From contig PZJY01000005.1 in NCBI GenBank assembly GCA_031472005.1, positions 1,798,001 through 1,862,000 on the forward strand: 64,000 bases of DNA, given 5' to 3'. The notes under the pieces were generated by a model, which did not search any database, was not told where the DNA came from, and worked only from the letters and a program-made list of their open reading frames with translations. Of the stretch, positions 11,207 to 23,170 are shown piece after piece. The stretch is from Tetracladium setigerum. Lineage: Eukaryota; Ascomycota; Leotiomycetes; Helotiales. How positions within the stretch are numbered: position 1 is the stretch's first letter; every line of letters starts with the position of its first letter. A program made the translations under genes and the position numbers.

Positions 11207-12786
11207 ATTGCTTGTCTGGAGTTTCGGTAGATTATGAACTTATGATCAACTGGGAGTTGAAATGATGAATATACAAAAGTAACTCGGCTTGATTTATTTG
11301 CTGGAATTTGCGAGCCTACTGAATTCACTGCCCCTCCGGACTTGAACCTTTCTTGAGAACAGGAAAAGTAACACTACCTTACATATTTATTCTTTTTCTG
11401 CACATTTTCAAGTCTCTTACACATTCATCACCGTAACTCACCGAAACCTCAATGGGTTAAAAGATTGGATTCTTTGTCGCAATAAGCCCAGTTCTTCTAT
11501 CTCCCATTCTACGGAGTACAAGCATATTGGAGGTGTAATTTTACAGTACACAGGATGTACTGTACTGCGGCCTGATGCACACCTGCTGATCCAGGCATCC
11601 GTACCTACCTTCTTCCTCCTCCTGGGGCGAATACATACTACTCGGCAGTTTTACATTGCTCATATTGCTCGTTTGAAGCTCTTTACTCTCTATGTCCCTC
11701 AATCGCACATACTCTCTCTCTGTTCCTCTACCTTCCAGATACGTCAATCACCGCACGCCATACAACACCGACCACACCAAGACAATGCGAACCTCAGGTG
11801 GTACAATACTCGAGACGACATCCTCTCAACTTTGCCATGTTCAAGCCAATCCACCATGGCTCCAGGTTGCCAGTATAGACCACACCCGCTGAGTCTTTGT
11901 GCGAATAATGGCCAACCTTGTTCGGTATCACCGAGCTACCCCAGTTTATGCAAGAGAGTCCAAGCCCTCAGCCCTAGCTTGGCTCCAGGTATACTCCATA
12001 GTCTCACGATCAACTTCCTCGGTGCACAAAGGTACCTACGTACTCTACCTGAGGTATCATGAGGAGCTTTCTCTCCTTGCGCCTTTTTGAGAGCCCCGCG
12101 CAAACCAGCTTTGACGTCGACAAGCCAATCCAAAAACTTCTGTGATCGGAAACTCCGATGACAAGGTCACAAAATGGACTCGATGCTTGCCATACATAGT
12201 AGGATGTGCAAGGGAAGGGATCTCCAGAACACAAGACCGTGGAAGAAAATCAAAGCAGTTTCGAGAATGCGTCCGAAAGGTCACTGTTATTTCCCAACGG
12301 TGTGGCTGCGTAGGCTGCAAAGGGACGGAGATGAGCATAATCATGGTGATAATATTGCTGGAATAATGCGTGCGTTGGAGAGTCGGATACAACGTTGCCG
12401 CTGAATTCGGATGCCAATTCCTCTCTCCTCCCAATCGAATGTCCAGGCTCTGGGAGATTGTCTGCATTGGAGAGGCGTGAACAGTTTAAATGGGGTAAGC
12501 AATGGCTTGCTCGTTGCTCTGCTGAGTGACTTGGCGCGTCCTTGTCGCCCTAAGCGACGATGACTGCGAGCACTCTCGATCTCTTTATAGTATAACCAAA
12601 AAGGAGAGAAAAGTGAGGGAAAGAAATCAATTGTCATGCCATGTTTAGACGATTATTAATACCCGTGTAGTCTCCTCCTACGTGAGCTACGTTGTGTAAA
12701 GCATTGTTATCGGCCTTCATTGTTTCTTGCACTCTCTTCCTACCATCTCCACCACACTCCTCTGGACTCCTCTGAAGTGAGAGACA
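11207..12786. other. Intergenic, no gene supported
   Basis: About 1.6 kb. It contains one copy of the recurring word GTACTGTAC (11557-11565). Overlapping short frames on both strands between 11.5 and 12.6 kb show no family resemblance or clear splicing. The last 150 bases lead into the secreted-protein gene. Confidence 0.45.
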
Positions 12787-14079
12787 ATGTTTCCTCGGTC
12801 TTCTCGCTCCTCGTTCGGGTGGATTTTGGTGGTCATGCTGCTGCTGCTGGCTGGGAGTACACAAGCACAAGGCTATAATTGTGCCACTAAAACGATCACC
12901 AAGTTCTCCAAGACGACAACAGTTACAAAAACCTCGACTACCTGGAGGCCAACTAAGACTACCATAACTACGACAATCACCACCATCTCGACCAAAACCA
13001 ATCCGACACGTACGGTCGTTTCTACTCTCACGCGCACTGGGCCAACTGGTAAGCAGCTCTTTTATCAAAGGATAGATGAGCGTGAAGTCATAGGATCAGA
13101 GTCAAGTGTTTATCTCCGAAGAACCAAGCACCAATACAAGACAAATTCGCGGGAGAGTTGTGCATCTTTTATCCAAAATCATACATAAACTATACTCTTA
13201 CATCTCAATTTGCTGACTTGGAAATTAGTGACCTTTACACGACCTGCGTCGACGATAGTCCGGACTTCTTCCGTCACATATACTATTGCTCGCTCAACTT
13301 CTACCCTGACGAAGACTTTGCCTGGATCCATTACGACAATCATTGGTCCAGGAAGCATTTCCACTACGACAATCACTCGCCCAGGAACAACTTCCATTAC
13401 CACAGTCACTGGCCCAGGCGCGACGTCCACTACTACAATACTTTCCACGCTGACCACTGTTTCCGTAAGCACGTTGACATCGACTCTTTCCGTTCCGACC
13501 ACCAAGACAATAACCACCACTATCACACCAAGTTCACCAGCTCCAACATGCGGACAATATCTAGTCGACCCCGGCGTTGAGTCAGGCACAGCTGATGCGT
13601 GGCTCAAGTTTGCAGCACCTGGAGCTAAGTTCGAAGCCATACCATTCAGCTCAGTCCCAGTAAAAGGAAATACTTCGCCTCCTCCAAATCCTGGTGCATT
13701 CATAGGAGTGTTTACATTTGACCCTACATACTCGCCTGGGCAGCCCATCATAATATCTCAGTACGTTCCTGTGCCAGCTTCTTGCCCGAGGGGGTCCGGG
13801 CCCCAACTTAGATTCTATCACACCACCGACAATGCGTGCACGATAGAGGCTCGGATTGATAATGGAAGCGGTTACTCCGTGCCGTGGCTGAATGTTTTCA
13901 ACGATCAGTTTCCCGCGACACATGCAGGAGACTGGGGGTGGGGTCAATTCGTTGGTGCGCAGTTCAGGATGGATAGCGCTTATGCAGCCTTCAGTAACAA
14001 TGTGGCCCTCTTTTCATTCAGGCTAACCTGTGCGAGTCGAGAACCGTTTTATATTGAATTTGGAGGGCTCTTTATGTAG
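12787..14079 (+). CDS. Secreted Ser/Thr-rich mucin-like protein with C-terminal beta-sandwich-like domain
   Basis: Exons 12787-13048 and 13229-14079, joined over a 180-nt intron (GTAAGC donor, TGCTGAC branch point, ATTAG acceptor), code for 370 residues. A strong signal peptide covers about residues 1-28 (hydrophobic core VVMLLLLAGSTQA). Residues 30-200 are dominated by Thr, Ser, Ile and Val with repeated TxTxT patterns and TITRPGTTSI-type blocks, which is typical of heavily O-mannosylated wall-associated proteins. From about residue 205 the composition changes: CGQYLVDPGVESG followed by beta-rich sequence to FYIEFGGLFM resembles the galactose-binding-like modules (the N-x-GFE-G start) found C-terminal in many fungal surface proteins. 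No catalytic residues are recognised and there is no clear GPI signal. It is probably extracellular or wall-bound; the exact role is unknown. Confidence 0.78.
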
Positions 14080-14288
14080 GCTGGAGAGAAACTCACTGGC
14101 GGGCGTGCTTGCTGGGTGGAGTTTGTTTATAGAGCACTCGTGGTTTTCTTTTGGGTGCAGGAGGGGGTTGAGAATTATCGACTCAGTAAATGTAACAGCT
14201 CTATCTACTGTCTACCTGGATTTCTTGCTACCTAGTAACATAAGTCTCTATTGCTTCTAATCTCATATTCTTCACATTCACATCCTAT

Positions 14289-15688
14289 CTAAAAACAACA
14301 AGCAACATCCTCAATAACCCCAACATCCCTCTTCCCTACATCAACCCTCCAAGCCCAAACAAGCTCATCATCCCTATCCAACCCTTCCAGCCTCTCAACT
14401 TCTACCTTGACCATTTCCCCAATTACATCCTCTAAACTCTCCCCTTTTGGAACCCACCCTAGTTGCCGCAAGCGCGCCGACGGATGTGAATCACCGACGC
14501 TGTTCGTTCCCCATAATATCGGTGCCCAGGGATGGATTTGCGCCGCCTGTCCTGCTGTGAGATGCTCGATTGCGGTGGTGGTGAGGGCTGAGGTTGATTT
14601 GGACTTGGATTTGGACTTGGATTTGGGAAGGAGCGAGTGTGGTGGTGGTGGCGTGCAGAGAAGAATGGTTTGGATGATGAGAGTGGTGATAGAGAATAAT
14701 GATTTTGCGGATTGATTATGTAGGAAGAAGAAAGAGTCGTCGAAGAGCAAGTGTTCTGGCGTTGGCCTTGGCGGTTGGAGGATGAGGGAAGATTCGATCA
14801 AGGTTATTATTGCCGATGAAACGTCGTCGATGTGAACCACTAGTTCTGAGTGTTAGCGAATTAATTATTCAAAAGTTTTGAACTATTTTCGTTTTTGGCT
14901 TTTTGGAAAGTGTTTTGTGGGTAGGGGAGGCGACTCACAGCTCATCTCATTCTCACCCTTCCCAACGGTGAACCCCCTCCGTCGTTTGAGTATTGATTCG
15001 ATTAGATGTGGGATCCTGATCCCTCTCCTTCTAATAGGACCTTTTCCAATGCCGTATATCACACCAGGACAGATGATAGCTGTCTGAACACCGGCTTTTT
15101 TCTCTTCGAGCATTATTGAGGACTCGATACTTCCTCGGGGGAAGGTATTCGTGGGTAATGTTGTGGTTGATTTGTCGTTGTATCTGATTGGAGAGGATGA
15201 TCCGTATCCCTGCGGCGTGTTTTGCAGAGAAGCGATCCCTGCTAGCTGGATGTAAAGCTTCTTTGGATTTTCTTTTGGTTTGAAGTCCAGGCCAAGAAGG
15301 GCCTTGGTTGTTGTGAGGTTTTCGGCAGATGCTAGTTCTATATTTTTGAGAAGGGAGGTTGGTCAGTTAGGAACTTAAGAAAAACAAAACACTCCCGAAG
15401 GTAGAAAAAGGTTGATAAAAAGAGTTGAGAAGTTTGACAGGTTGAAAGGAAGCCAAGAAACGTACGAACAACTATATCGGCGGAAGAAGCACATCGCACC
15501 ATCAGCTCGACATCATCCAGATCACCAACAACTGTAGAGACGAGAGGATATTCCCTCTCTATGATCATTCTATGTTTCTCGCAGCGTACGAGAGCCACAA
15601 TCTCCCATTCTGGATGGCTTTGTGTGAGGAGGGATAATGTATTTCCTCCCACGTACCCGGATGAACCTGTGATGAAGATCCTTGTCAT
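14289..15688 (-). CDS. NAD-dependent epimerase/dehydratase-like protein (atypical SDR)
   Basis: The product is 390 residues. Minus-strand exons are 15688-15466, 15337-14939 and 14839-14289, joined over introns of 128 and 99 nt that keep phase. The N-terminus MTRIFITGSSGYVGGNTL holds the nucleotide-binding GxxGxxG of an SDR Rossmann fold, with VVGDLDD at the end of the next strand. The middle IICPGVIYGIGKGP and the following LVHIDDVSSAI are the conserved 'P-x-x-IYG' and 'HVDDVA' blocks of extended SDR epimerases. The classical YxxxK is not obvious: the equivalent stretch reads YIQLAGIASL, so the catalytic residues may differ. The C-terminal exon carries a run of Lys-Ser repeats (see the repeat entry). 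Family members act on nucleotide sugars or unknown small molecules; no substrate can be named. Confidence 0.8.
14597..14632. repeat. Short tandem repeat of 12 bp coding for Lys-Ser repeats
   Basis: GATTTGGACTTG is repeated about 2.5 times inside the last exon of the epimerase-like gene. On the coding strand it gives alternating Lys and Ser residues. Confidence 0.8.
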
Positions 15689-16447
15689 GGCAGAAGATGG
15701 ATGATCGAACAGAAAATTTAATTAGGTCTTTGATATAGGAAGATGTGAAAATGAAGGTGATGATGGGAGAGCTTGACTTTAATTTTTTGTTATGAGTTCG
15801 AAAGTGCTGAAAATGTAGAGAGTAGGTATGTTGTACATGCGCTGCGCGTACAGTAGTTACAGGCAGAGGTGGGATTCTAGCTTTTTAATTAGCAGTTCCA
15901 CCCAACCTCTCTCTTCCTCTCAAAAGCACCCAATATCCATATCTTATGAAAGTTTCTTGTTTTATTGGCCGCAGACATTTGCCAAACTTCACATATGACC
16001 TCTTTTGGAAGTTATGTTCTGATAGTGGGGCCAGAGTGAGGGAGAAGATTGGCTGTGAGATTCTTCCTGATCGATCCTAGCGCGTAGAGAGAAATTATGG
16101 AGACTTGAATTCTCCGTAGAAGTGCAGATGTGTGAACAAGGATTGAGATATTTCCTGTTTGGGAACGGAACTTTGAAGATCGAGGGTTGTGGGAACTTGT
16201 GGGTTGGGGTTGTTGTTTTTCGAGTGTTAGTCAGGTTGTGCTTGTGCATATTTCTTTGTTTTGGTCCTGTATGAGGGAGGTACCTAAGAATCCACAAGTG
16301 CCAACCAGCCCACAGGTTGGGAAAATGGAATCTTTCTCGTGTGTCATCATAATTTCATAACAAATCTATATACATCCTGTAAACGCCTACCTACTCCCAT
16401 TAGCGAAATCTATTTCACAACAACTCCTTCTACCTCCATCTCAACAA
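15689..16447. other. Intergenic, no gene seen
   Basis: Upstream of the epimerase-like gene and downstream of the transcription-factor-like gene (both on the minus strand). An antisense frame at 15989-16297 has no family resemblance. Confidence 0.45.
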
Positions 16448-18312
16448 CTACAACTCAAATCTACAACGCCACAAATCCTGCAACGGCCCTCCACAGAGTT
16501 CCGAGTGAAGAAAGAAGTTCAAAAGCGCTTCCATAATCCCCTTCCACTGGAGATAATCCAGCGGAACGAACAGCTTCATCAACTGCTCCGCATAATGTGC
16601 CGTCCTCTGAGACCGAGCCTTCCCACCACTCATCAACAGCCTCAAGAGACCTTCGACGGGGCCAGCCCAATCCTTGGAATCATCCAGTAAGGCCATCTTG
16701 AGTTGTTCAATGGTATCATTACTCTGAATCTCCCAGTCGTCATAACTTCTACATACAAGACTTAGATAGATCAAACATGCGATGCGAAAAGAATCTTCGA
16801 TGAGAAATCTTCGAAATGGTGTTGTTTGTCGAGAAGAGGGGTTGAGAATGCGGATCAGATCTGAGTTGATCTTGGCTATGAAATCGGTATGCTGTTGAAG
16901 TCTGCTCTTCTCCATGCTCTTCAATCTGATCAGCGTTGTCGCGTTCTCGAGATTGTCCAGGAGGATCATGAGATCATCATATAAGGTGTAGTTTGGTGGC
17001 AGCGTGTGTCGCGGTATGTTGAATGGTGCTGTGTACTCGATCGGTTTTGTCGATGGAATGGCGGAGTCGGGATCGCAGCTTGTGTATGGAAATCTGCGCT
17101 TGCTGGCTAGTGCAGCGGCGCCTGCGAAGTCGTGCCTGTATATTATTGTCAGTTGCTGGATCGGTGCATTACATTATCCACGGAGGGCTTCGAGTGACTT
17201 GCCATGCCAGTAACGATGCAAGTAAAGGATTGGTTTGTTGGAGCTTCTCATATCCTCCTCTCGTTTTCAACATCAGCTCCACACCATCCATATGAGTGTT
17301 GAAGGTAGCAGGAGTGCCAAATAAAAGCTATGAAGAATGCAATAGTTAGTTTCCTTTCTCTCGTCATAAGCTAGGCTAAACGAGGCGAAGACAGCTGCAA
17401 AAGGCTGAAGCAGTAACCCACCTCTGTTCCGGCAAGCATCGAGCAAGCATTGATAGTTCCATCCGTAAAGACTGTTTGCGAGGTAGCCATCCTCTTATTA
17501 ACAATTGACATGGCCTGGGCTTTGTACTCAATGCTCTGTGGAGACGCGGTTTTCTCCGATCGCATTGCGATGTCATTCGCGGAACCAGAGGCTATGATTA
17601 GGAAGGATGCCGGGTCTTGCAGCGCGACTTGAAGCATCAGAATCTTGACGGGCGTGTAATCGCATTGTGCTAACAAGAATGGTTTTGGACGGAATGTGGA
17701 ATAATCTGGATTCGTTAATTTCGAAAGCTCTTCCTTGGTAAGGTAAATTGTAGAGGTTATATATTAGGTGAGGTGGGTGGGTGGAACACACAATGATCTA
17801 TCAAGCCCAGATCTTTCGAAGATGTCAACTTTACAGGGAATTGGTTAAAGGGATCAACGAGACCCTCTAGTACGGTCTTCACAGATGGGATAAAATTGAG
17901 CGCATTCTGCGCAATAGTAGTCGTTTCTTCATCTGGGCGTTCTCGAGATCTTTCTCGAGCTTCTCCTTGAGGCCGGAGACTTGGTGTTGCGGAGGCGAGC
18001 AAACGCTTGCTGCTCCCGCCCTCCTTATTCTTCTGGTATTTTAATGAATCGAGTTTCTGACGTTGTTTTGACTCTCGAATGACGTGTGACCTAGCCTTAC
18101 GACGGGCATCTTTATCTTCAACGTCTATCCACGCGAAGGATTTGGTGGTGTTGTTGTTGTTTCGTGGCTGATGCGTGAGTGGGTGTTGATCTGGGCCGTG
18201 TTAGCCATGACTGTACAAAGTAAGGTAAGGCATGTATGTGTTAAGCAAAATGATATCATTAATATGGGGATAGATTATCGTACTCACCTGCAAAGATTTT
18301 AGGAGCAGACAT
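16448..18312 (-). CDS. Fungal-specific transcription factor-like protein without Zn2Cys6 motif
   Basis: Five minus-strand exons give 516 residues: 18312-18288, 18190-17790, 17733-17422, 17327-17203 and 17135-16448. The short first exon (MSAPKIFA) joins to a block reading SFAWIDVEDKDARRKARSHV, close to the 'F-V-x-V-D-D ... R-x-x-R-S-H-V-M-R-E' motif of a large Pezizomycotina family related to fungal transcription-factor domains (Fungal_trans_2/DUF3468). Further family-like segments are FRPKPFLLAQCD, FGTPATFNTHMDGVELML and a helical C-terminal half. No Cys6 DNA-binding cluster is encoded, which is normal for this branch. The fourth intron (17136-17202) uses a GC donor, giving W-H-D-F across the join. 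The second intron uses a weak GTGTTC donor at 17789, the least certain junction. Function is not established for this branch. Confidence 0.75.
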
Positions 18313-18766
18313 GGTACAGTAGTTCACATACAATCCCATCAGATAGCTGCAACGATCCTCAATTCCAAGACCGGGCGTCGTGGGCTTTCTGGTACGTACT
18401 CGAGTGCCGGGACGGTACCTTGCTTCTATATGACATGGCCGGGCATGAAAATCTCGTACATTTGATTGGTTCCATTAAATACCAATCTGGGAATAGCGGC
18501 CATCTGCGACGTTAAGTTTCTTACATATCACTAAGCGGCCGACAGCTGAGGGATTCCTGCAACCAATTGTTGAAACGAGAGAGTTCCATTACGCCTTTCC
18601 CAATCTGGAATCTGCTGCTGGCCAGTCAAAGACCGACGTGAACCGTCACGAATTTGGAGCGGAAGTTTGTTCAAGTGCCGTTTTGAGAGATATCTCAAAA
18701 TTTTATAGATATCGCGAGATGCGGTTAATCATCTGTGGAATGGGGATGGGGATGGAGGAGGAGGAG
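18313..18766. other. Divergent intergenic region between TF-like gene and bZIP gene
   Basis: About 600 bp lie between the two start codons, which point away from each other. Apart from the TATA box listed separately, no known motif is evident. Confidence 0.5.
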
Positions 18767-18773
18767 TATATAT
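18767..18773 (+). promoter_or_regulatory. TATA box of the bZIP gene
   Basis: TATATAT follows a purine-rich GGAGGAGGAG tract and lies about 150 bp before the start codon at 18921. The spacing fits a TATA box with a leader of roughly 110-120 nt. Confidence 0.55.
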
Positions 18774-18920
18774 GAATGAAGAAATTCGCCCCTTTCGAAA
18801 GCAACATCAGCAACACACAATACCTATTCACAGCATCATCAACTTCAGATCTTTCTCAGCATCTCAGTAATCCTCAACTCTCTCTGAAGCTCATCATCCA
18901 TCATCAACCACAGCTTCAAC

Positions 18921-19606
18921 ATGACGTCTATTTACCAATCCAACGCAATCAACACATCCACCGATTATATGCAAGTAAGTTGTTCCTCCCTCGCCTAACG
19001 GAGTCCACACACTAACAAACACAGCAGCAGGCCAATTCAAATCAAATAATCAGCACACAATCAGCAAATCTCCTCAACATGGAAGAAATCTGGTGTTCCA
19101 AATGTCAAAAGTCCCGCTACGGCGATCCATTATACATGGACATCTGCACGTGCTTCCAGATGAACGAGATGGACTGGCCGACCTCAACACCTTCAAATAC
19201 CACGACAGCAAACCAACAGCCATACGACAACAATATCGATTCATGGCTTTCATCGTCGCTCCTGCTCAATAATGCCGCCCTGGACTACAGCCAAACCGCC
19301 CAGGTTCAAACACAAGCTTCACTCTTCGACCTCGATGCCTTACTATTCGATGATTCATCGTCACGAAAAGAATCTTTAAGCACCACCAGCTCGCGAGCGA
19401 GCACACCGAGGCAGATGGGGGTCCACTACACCACGGAACTTCAATCCAAGATGAGGAGGAGGGAGCAGAATCGCGCTTCTCAGAGGAGTTTTAGGGAGAG
19501 GAAGGAGAAGATTACCAAGGATCTTCAGAGTAGGGTTGAGGAATTGGAGATGGCTAATGCGTGTCTTATGAGGGAGGTTGCGATGTTGAGGACGAGGGCG
19601 CATTAG
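18921..19606 (+). CDS. Small bZIP transcription factor (AP-1/Yap type basic region)
   Basis: Exon 18921-18974 (MTSIYQSNAINTSTDYMQ) joins to 19025-19606 over a 50-nt intron (GTAAGT ... ACACAG), giving 211 residues. The C-terminus holds the bZIP: the basic region RRREQNRASQRSFRERKEK is followed by heptads LQSRVEELEMANACLMREV with Leu, Val and Met at the d positions. NRASQRSFR is the Yap/AP-1 form of the NxxAAxxCR motif. The zipper is short, ending about 25 residues later in the C-terminus, so stable pairing may need a partner. Upstream there is a Cys-rich CSKCQKSRYG...CTCF segment and a Ser/Asn-rich acidic stretch that could be an activation domain. The intron's 3' end is a run of CAG, so acceptor choice could drop one or two Gln residues. 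Targets cannot be inferred. Confidence 0.85.
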
Positions 19607-20262
19607 TGTTTTGTACAGAGCGAATGGGATGTTTAGTGGGAGTTTAGGAGTTTGGGATGGTTGGGGAAAATGGGATGGCGGATTTGTTTAGATTTCGATA
19701 CCAATGTTGTCATACGACCTCTTTCAAGAGTATAAATTATATAATAACATGTTTTCCATTGGCATATAGTGTTTGTTAGGTTGTCTGCTGAGATATCAGT
19801 GAGTGACTGTACTATTGTTACATTTAATTTTGATGATTGAACCGGTGCAGATATGATTCCATCCATGCCCACTTTCTGCATAGGACTTGGCTTTTCGCGA
19901 AGAACTCTTGAAATGATCCTCAATTCTTTTACCCAGTCATTCTTTTGTTGCAAATCGCACAATTGCATGCCCTGAAACTCCAGGCACATGTACCTAATCT
20001 AGCGTGCTGGGCACCAGCCAAACCCCTGGACTTTTTGATTTTTTGGTTGTGCGTGCCTGGCGAGGCATCGTGTACTTCGTCACAGCAATCTAGACCAACA
20101 CCCAACAAACACTCAATATCACAATATCACAATACCGCAGAAGGATATCTCGTCCGCAGACAAAAAGAGATTTCATTTCCTTCTTTCCAAGCATCTTCTT
20201 CACAACAAGAGCAAACAACCCGATCCAGCCAACAGAAGCAAATCTTCCCCTCCTCCAACACA
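19607..20262. other. Intergenic and leader of the peptidyl-tRNA hydrolase gene
   Basis: The first part is the 3' flank of the bZIP gene. The last ~150 bases are A/C-rich, without in-frame ATG, and look like the leader of the next gene. No other gene is supported. Confidence 0.45.
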
Positions 20263-20986
20263 ATGGCAGATCGCCCGCCCCCAACCTCGGTCTCAATCAT
20301 TATTGCTACAGCCATCCTCTGCGGCCTCTCAGGCTACATGATTGGAATCTTCTCCTCCCTCGGCTTCCTCCCTATCCCCTTCGGTCCCAAACCGCTCTCC
20401 AAAAAACCAGCCGGCAGAACCGACGGTTACGATGACGAGGTTGAGAGCAGCGAAGAGGAGATCAGTGCCGACGAGGCAAGTCACGCACCAAATTGGGGCG
20501 GTGCTGTACCAGAGAAGAAGAAGGATCCAAAGGTTGAAGAAGATCTGAAAGAGGAGTGCAAGATGGTGTTGGTCGTTAGGACGGATTTGGGCATGACGAA
20601 AGGTTTGTTTGCCCTTTAAACCAGAGAGAGATAAGATTCAATGTACTGACAACTTCATAGGTAAAATCGCAGCTCAATGCGGCCACGCTACCCTCGCATG
20701 CTACAAATCCCACTTGAGAGCCACACCCCCTGGCTCCGCAGCCTACAAGACATCGCTGCTTCGTCGCTGGGAGACGCAAGGGCAGGCAAAAATTGCGTTG
20801 CAGGTCAAGTCGGAGGAGGAAATGCAGACGTTGCAGGCGACGGCGATTAGTTTGGGGCTGGTGGCTGAGGTTATACAGGATGCTGGGAGGACACAGATTG
20901 CTTCGGGGAGCCATACTGTGCTTGGGATTGGGCCAGCAAGGAAGAGTGTGTTGGATAAAGTGACGGGGCATTTGAAGTTGTTGTGA
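20263..20986 (+). CDS. PTH2: Peptidyl-tRNA hydrolase 2
   Basis: This enzyme releases tRNA from peptidyl-tRNAs that drop off the ribosome. Exons 20263-20602 and 20661-20986, joined over a 58-nt intron, give 221 residues. Residues about 11-32 form one hydrophobic helix (IIIATAILCGLSGYMIGIF), matching the N-terminal membrane anchor of eukaryotic Pth2 proteins that sit on the mitochondrial surface. An acidic linker follows. The catalytic domain begins at KMVLVVRTDLGMTKGKIAAQ and continues with CGHATLACYK, which contains the conserved K-x-A-A-Q-C-x-H-A block; the end is GSHTVLGIGPARKSVLDKVTGHLKLL, the standard family C-terminus. The intron splits the Gly codon of MTKGK. The leader is A/C-rich and the start context is CACAATGG. 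Call and structure are secure. Confidence 0.96.
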
Positions 20987-21712
20987 AGGATTGACGTGAC
21001 AGAGGAGTAAAATTTATGCTGGTACCGGGACAGAGCAATTGAAATGCTTGCTAGGTTGGTGGTACCTGGCGAAGGGGGCTTTTAGGTCATGGAAATGAGG
21101 CATATATCACCGATGGTGGGCAAGGGAAATATTACAATGTTAGGCGTTGTTGGTATGAAGCATCCCCAGGGCGTTTGGGAGGAAGGGAAAAAGTAAAATG
21201 AGAAATAGATCCCCCAGGAAGAAATGGGATATACGAGCATAAGAATATCTTTCAGTTGATTCCTTGCCATCATCCAACTCGTGTTCATGATCCAAACTGA
21301 GGAGGCACTTTGGATATTGCAAGCCCTTCCTATGTACTAGCTCTTGTTCCATCCTCCTGTCACTTCAAATTCCATCCCACCACCATATCAAAAAACATCG
21401 CAACATCGCAAAAACTATAGAAAAATTATACAGGAGTACAAGCAAAATAATAAAATAATAAAAATGTGAAATGCTATAAAGTAAAGCGAATTTAACACAT
21501 TTACTTACACTCTTACATGGCAGAGGTTGAGACGAATGGCGCTTGACCTCTTCGAATTGCACTTTGCTGTAACCCAACTAGAAATAGCTTGACTGCAGCC
21601 CACCAATCTCTTGGCAGCCACCCAACTACACAATTCAAAAGAAATTCAAAATAAATGCAAAAAAGAATCCGGGTTTGAACCCGGGGTTACTCAAATTTTC
21701 AGAGGTTAAGAA
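20987..21712. other. Intergenic, AT-rich, holding a tRNA-like fragment
   Basis: The 3' flank of PTH2 is followed by AT-rich sequence (21400-21500). On the minus strand, just behind the tRNA-Asp gene at about 21665-21712, there is a hairpin CCGGGTTCAAACCCGG after a CTGAAAAT loop-like segment and then a T-run. It looks like the 3' half of a tRNA, but no 5' half is present. Confidence 0.5.
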
Positions 21713-21784
21713 CTCTCTGACGGGGAGTCGAACCCCGATCTCCTGCGTGACAAGCAGAAATCATAACCGTTAGACCATCAAAGA
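21713..21784 (-). tRNA. tRNA-Asp (anticodon GTC)
   Basis: A 72-nt tRNA folds on the minus strand. The acceptor arm pairs TCTTTGA with TCAGAGA (one T-G pair), with discriminator G. The D-arm segment is TGGTCTAACGGTTA, the anticodon arm is CTGC-TTGTCAC-GCAG with GTC in the loop, and the T arm is CGGGGTTCGACTCCCCG, containing a perfect B box. Fungal tRNA-Asp genes share this layout. No intron is present. Confidence 0.95.
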
Positions 21785-23170
21785 CATTTGAGAGTTGTTG
21801 AGAGCCGCGGGCTTAGAATTAAATATATATATTTGTGTTCCTTAGACCTCGGCATGACATCGGTAGGCGTTGCCATTGGCTCGGTTAATTAGGTGGGCTC
21901 ACTCGTACCCCTTCCCTCATCTATTCTTCTCTCTACCTTTTCGCTCCTCGTTTTGATATTTGGATTCACAATATAAATTCCTCGGTGAGCTCGCTAAACT
22001 TAATGACGCGATCATCACAGAGCCTGACTATTTACCGTGTATTTAATTCGAATCTTCAGAGTGTACCTATGGGGAGATATGTCAGTTGCGAGTCATACTA
22101 CTTGCATCGAGTTTCCACGACCATCGTTATCAAGTCTGCGGACAAACTGAAATGTTTCTCTACTAACAGTTTATTTCTGGTAGAAGAACTGCCTAACCGT
22201 CTCGGTCCCTCTCTCCCTCTCTCTTCGTCATATCATCTTGTACCAATAAACTCCTGTGACTTATACAATCCCATGAATCATGCTCTCATCGTCGATCAGC
22301 GTAGCCGCGGTACCCAAGTTGTCTCTGCCAGCTCCCCCTTGAAAGTCTTATCACTCAGTCCCGATAGTATACCATGGAGTCATATATTACATTCTTATAT
22401 GATTACCTGAAAAGGTGAATGGTCGCGGATGCCTCAAGTCTGTAAATATGAGCACCGCTCAACCTGCCAAGATTTAAGCGACTGTCAACCAGACATCAAA
22501 TCAAAAGCATTTTCGACTGTTTATCTCAAAAATAATCCCAAGAGTCAATGTTTCTCTTAATGCCTATTTATGGTGGTATTTGTGCTGGGTAATTCCCCTT
22601 TCTGACGAGCTTCTCTTTTTACACAATCCAAGCACTTCTCTCTCCATGGAATAAGTGGTTTTACGATTGATCCACGTATAGACACAGCAATGTATATAAA
22701 AAGAAATGACTATCAATACTTTAAAGGTTTTCAAGCAAGCTGGTAACAGCAATGCTTCTGCTTTCAAGAAGCATTGAATTCGGTCAATTTATATGAAAGT
22801 TGACCTCAAGATGTACCAAGCTGAAGACGAGAAATATCAATCGGAGAAAAGTCAAGCGTAGAGAACTCGCACTAACATTTGAGATCGAATGTTTTTTGGA
22901 GATATTAAAGTGAGAAGTTACATTTTCCTCATCTCATGTGATATTGCTAGCGCCGCTTTCGCCGCCCTCGCTCAAACGATCTTCGCGACCAAACTTCTAC
23001 AACCACGGTACCACCTTTCCCCTCATACGTGTTTCCCCTCAACCTTGTTCACTCAAGCTTCAACACCTAACTTTCTCCCATCGACCCTGTTCTACTTGAA
23101 CGACGCAACCAATTCACTCCACAGCGAATGTCATAGTAAGTTCATCACTGCCGCTTCCATTTTCTGACCG
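21785..23170. other. Intergenic, no supported gene
   Basis: Frames at 21985-22410 and 22889-23167 are open. The second could be a 5' exon of the next gene: it ends at a good donor (GTAAGT near 23134) in a phase that matches an acceptor at about 23204. I cannot decide between that and a leader. Confidence 0.4.

Noticed and set aside
12142..12637. Overlapping frames of 70-136 codons upstream of the secreted protein gene
   Set aside because: Mutually overlapping on both strands, no conserved motif, no splice pattern.
18772..19015. Upstream ORFs in the bZIP leader
   Set aside because: Their ATGs overlap or lie a few bases from the TATA box, so they are probably upstream of the transcription start.
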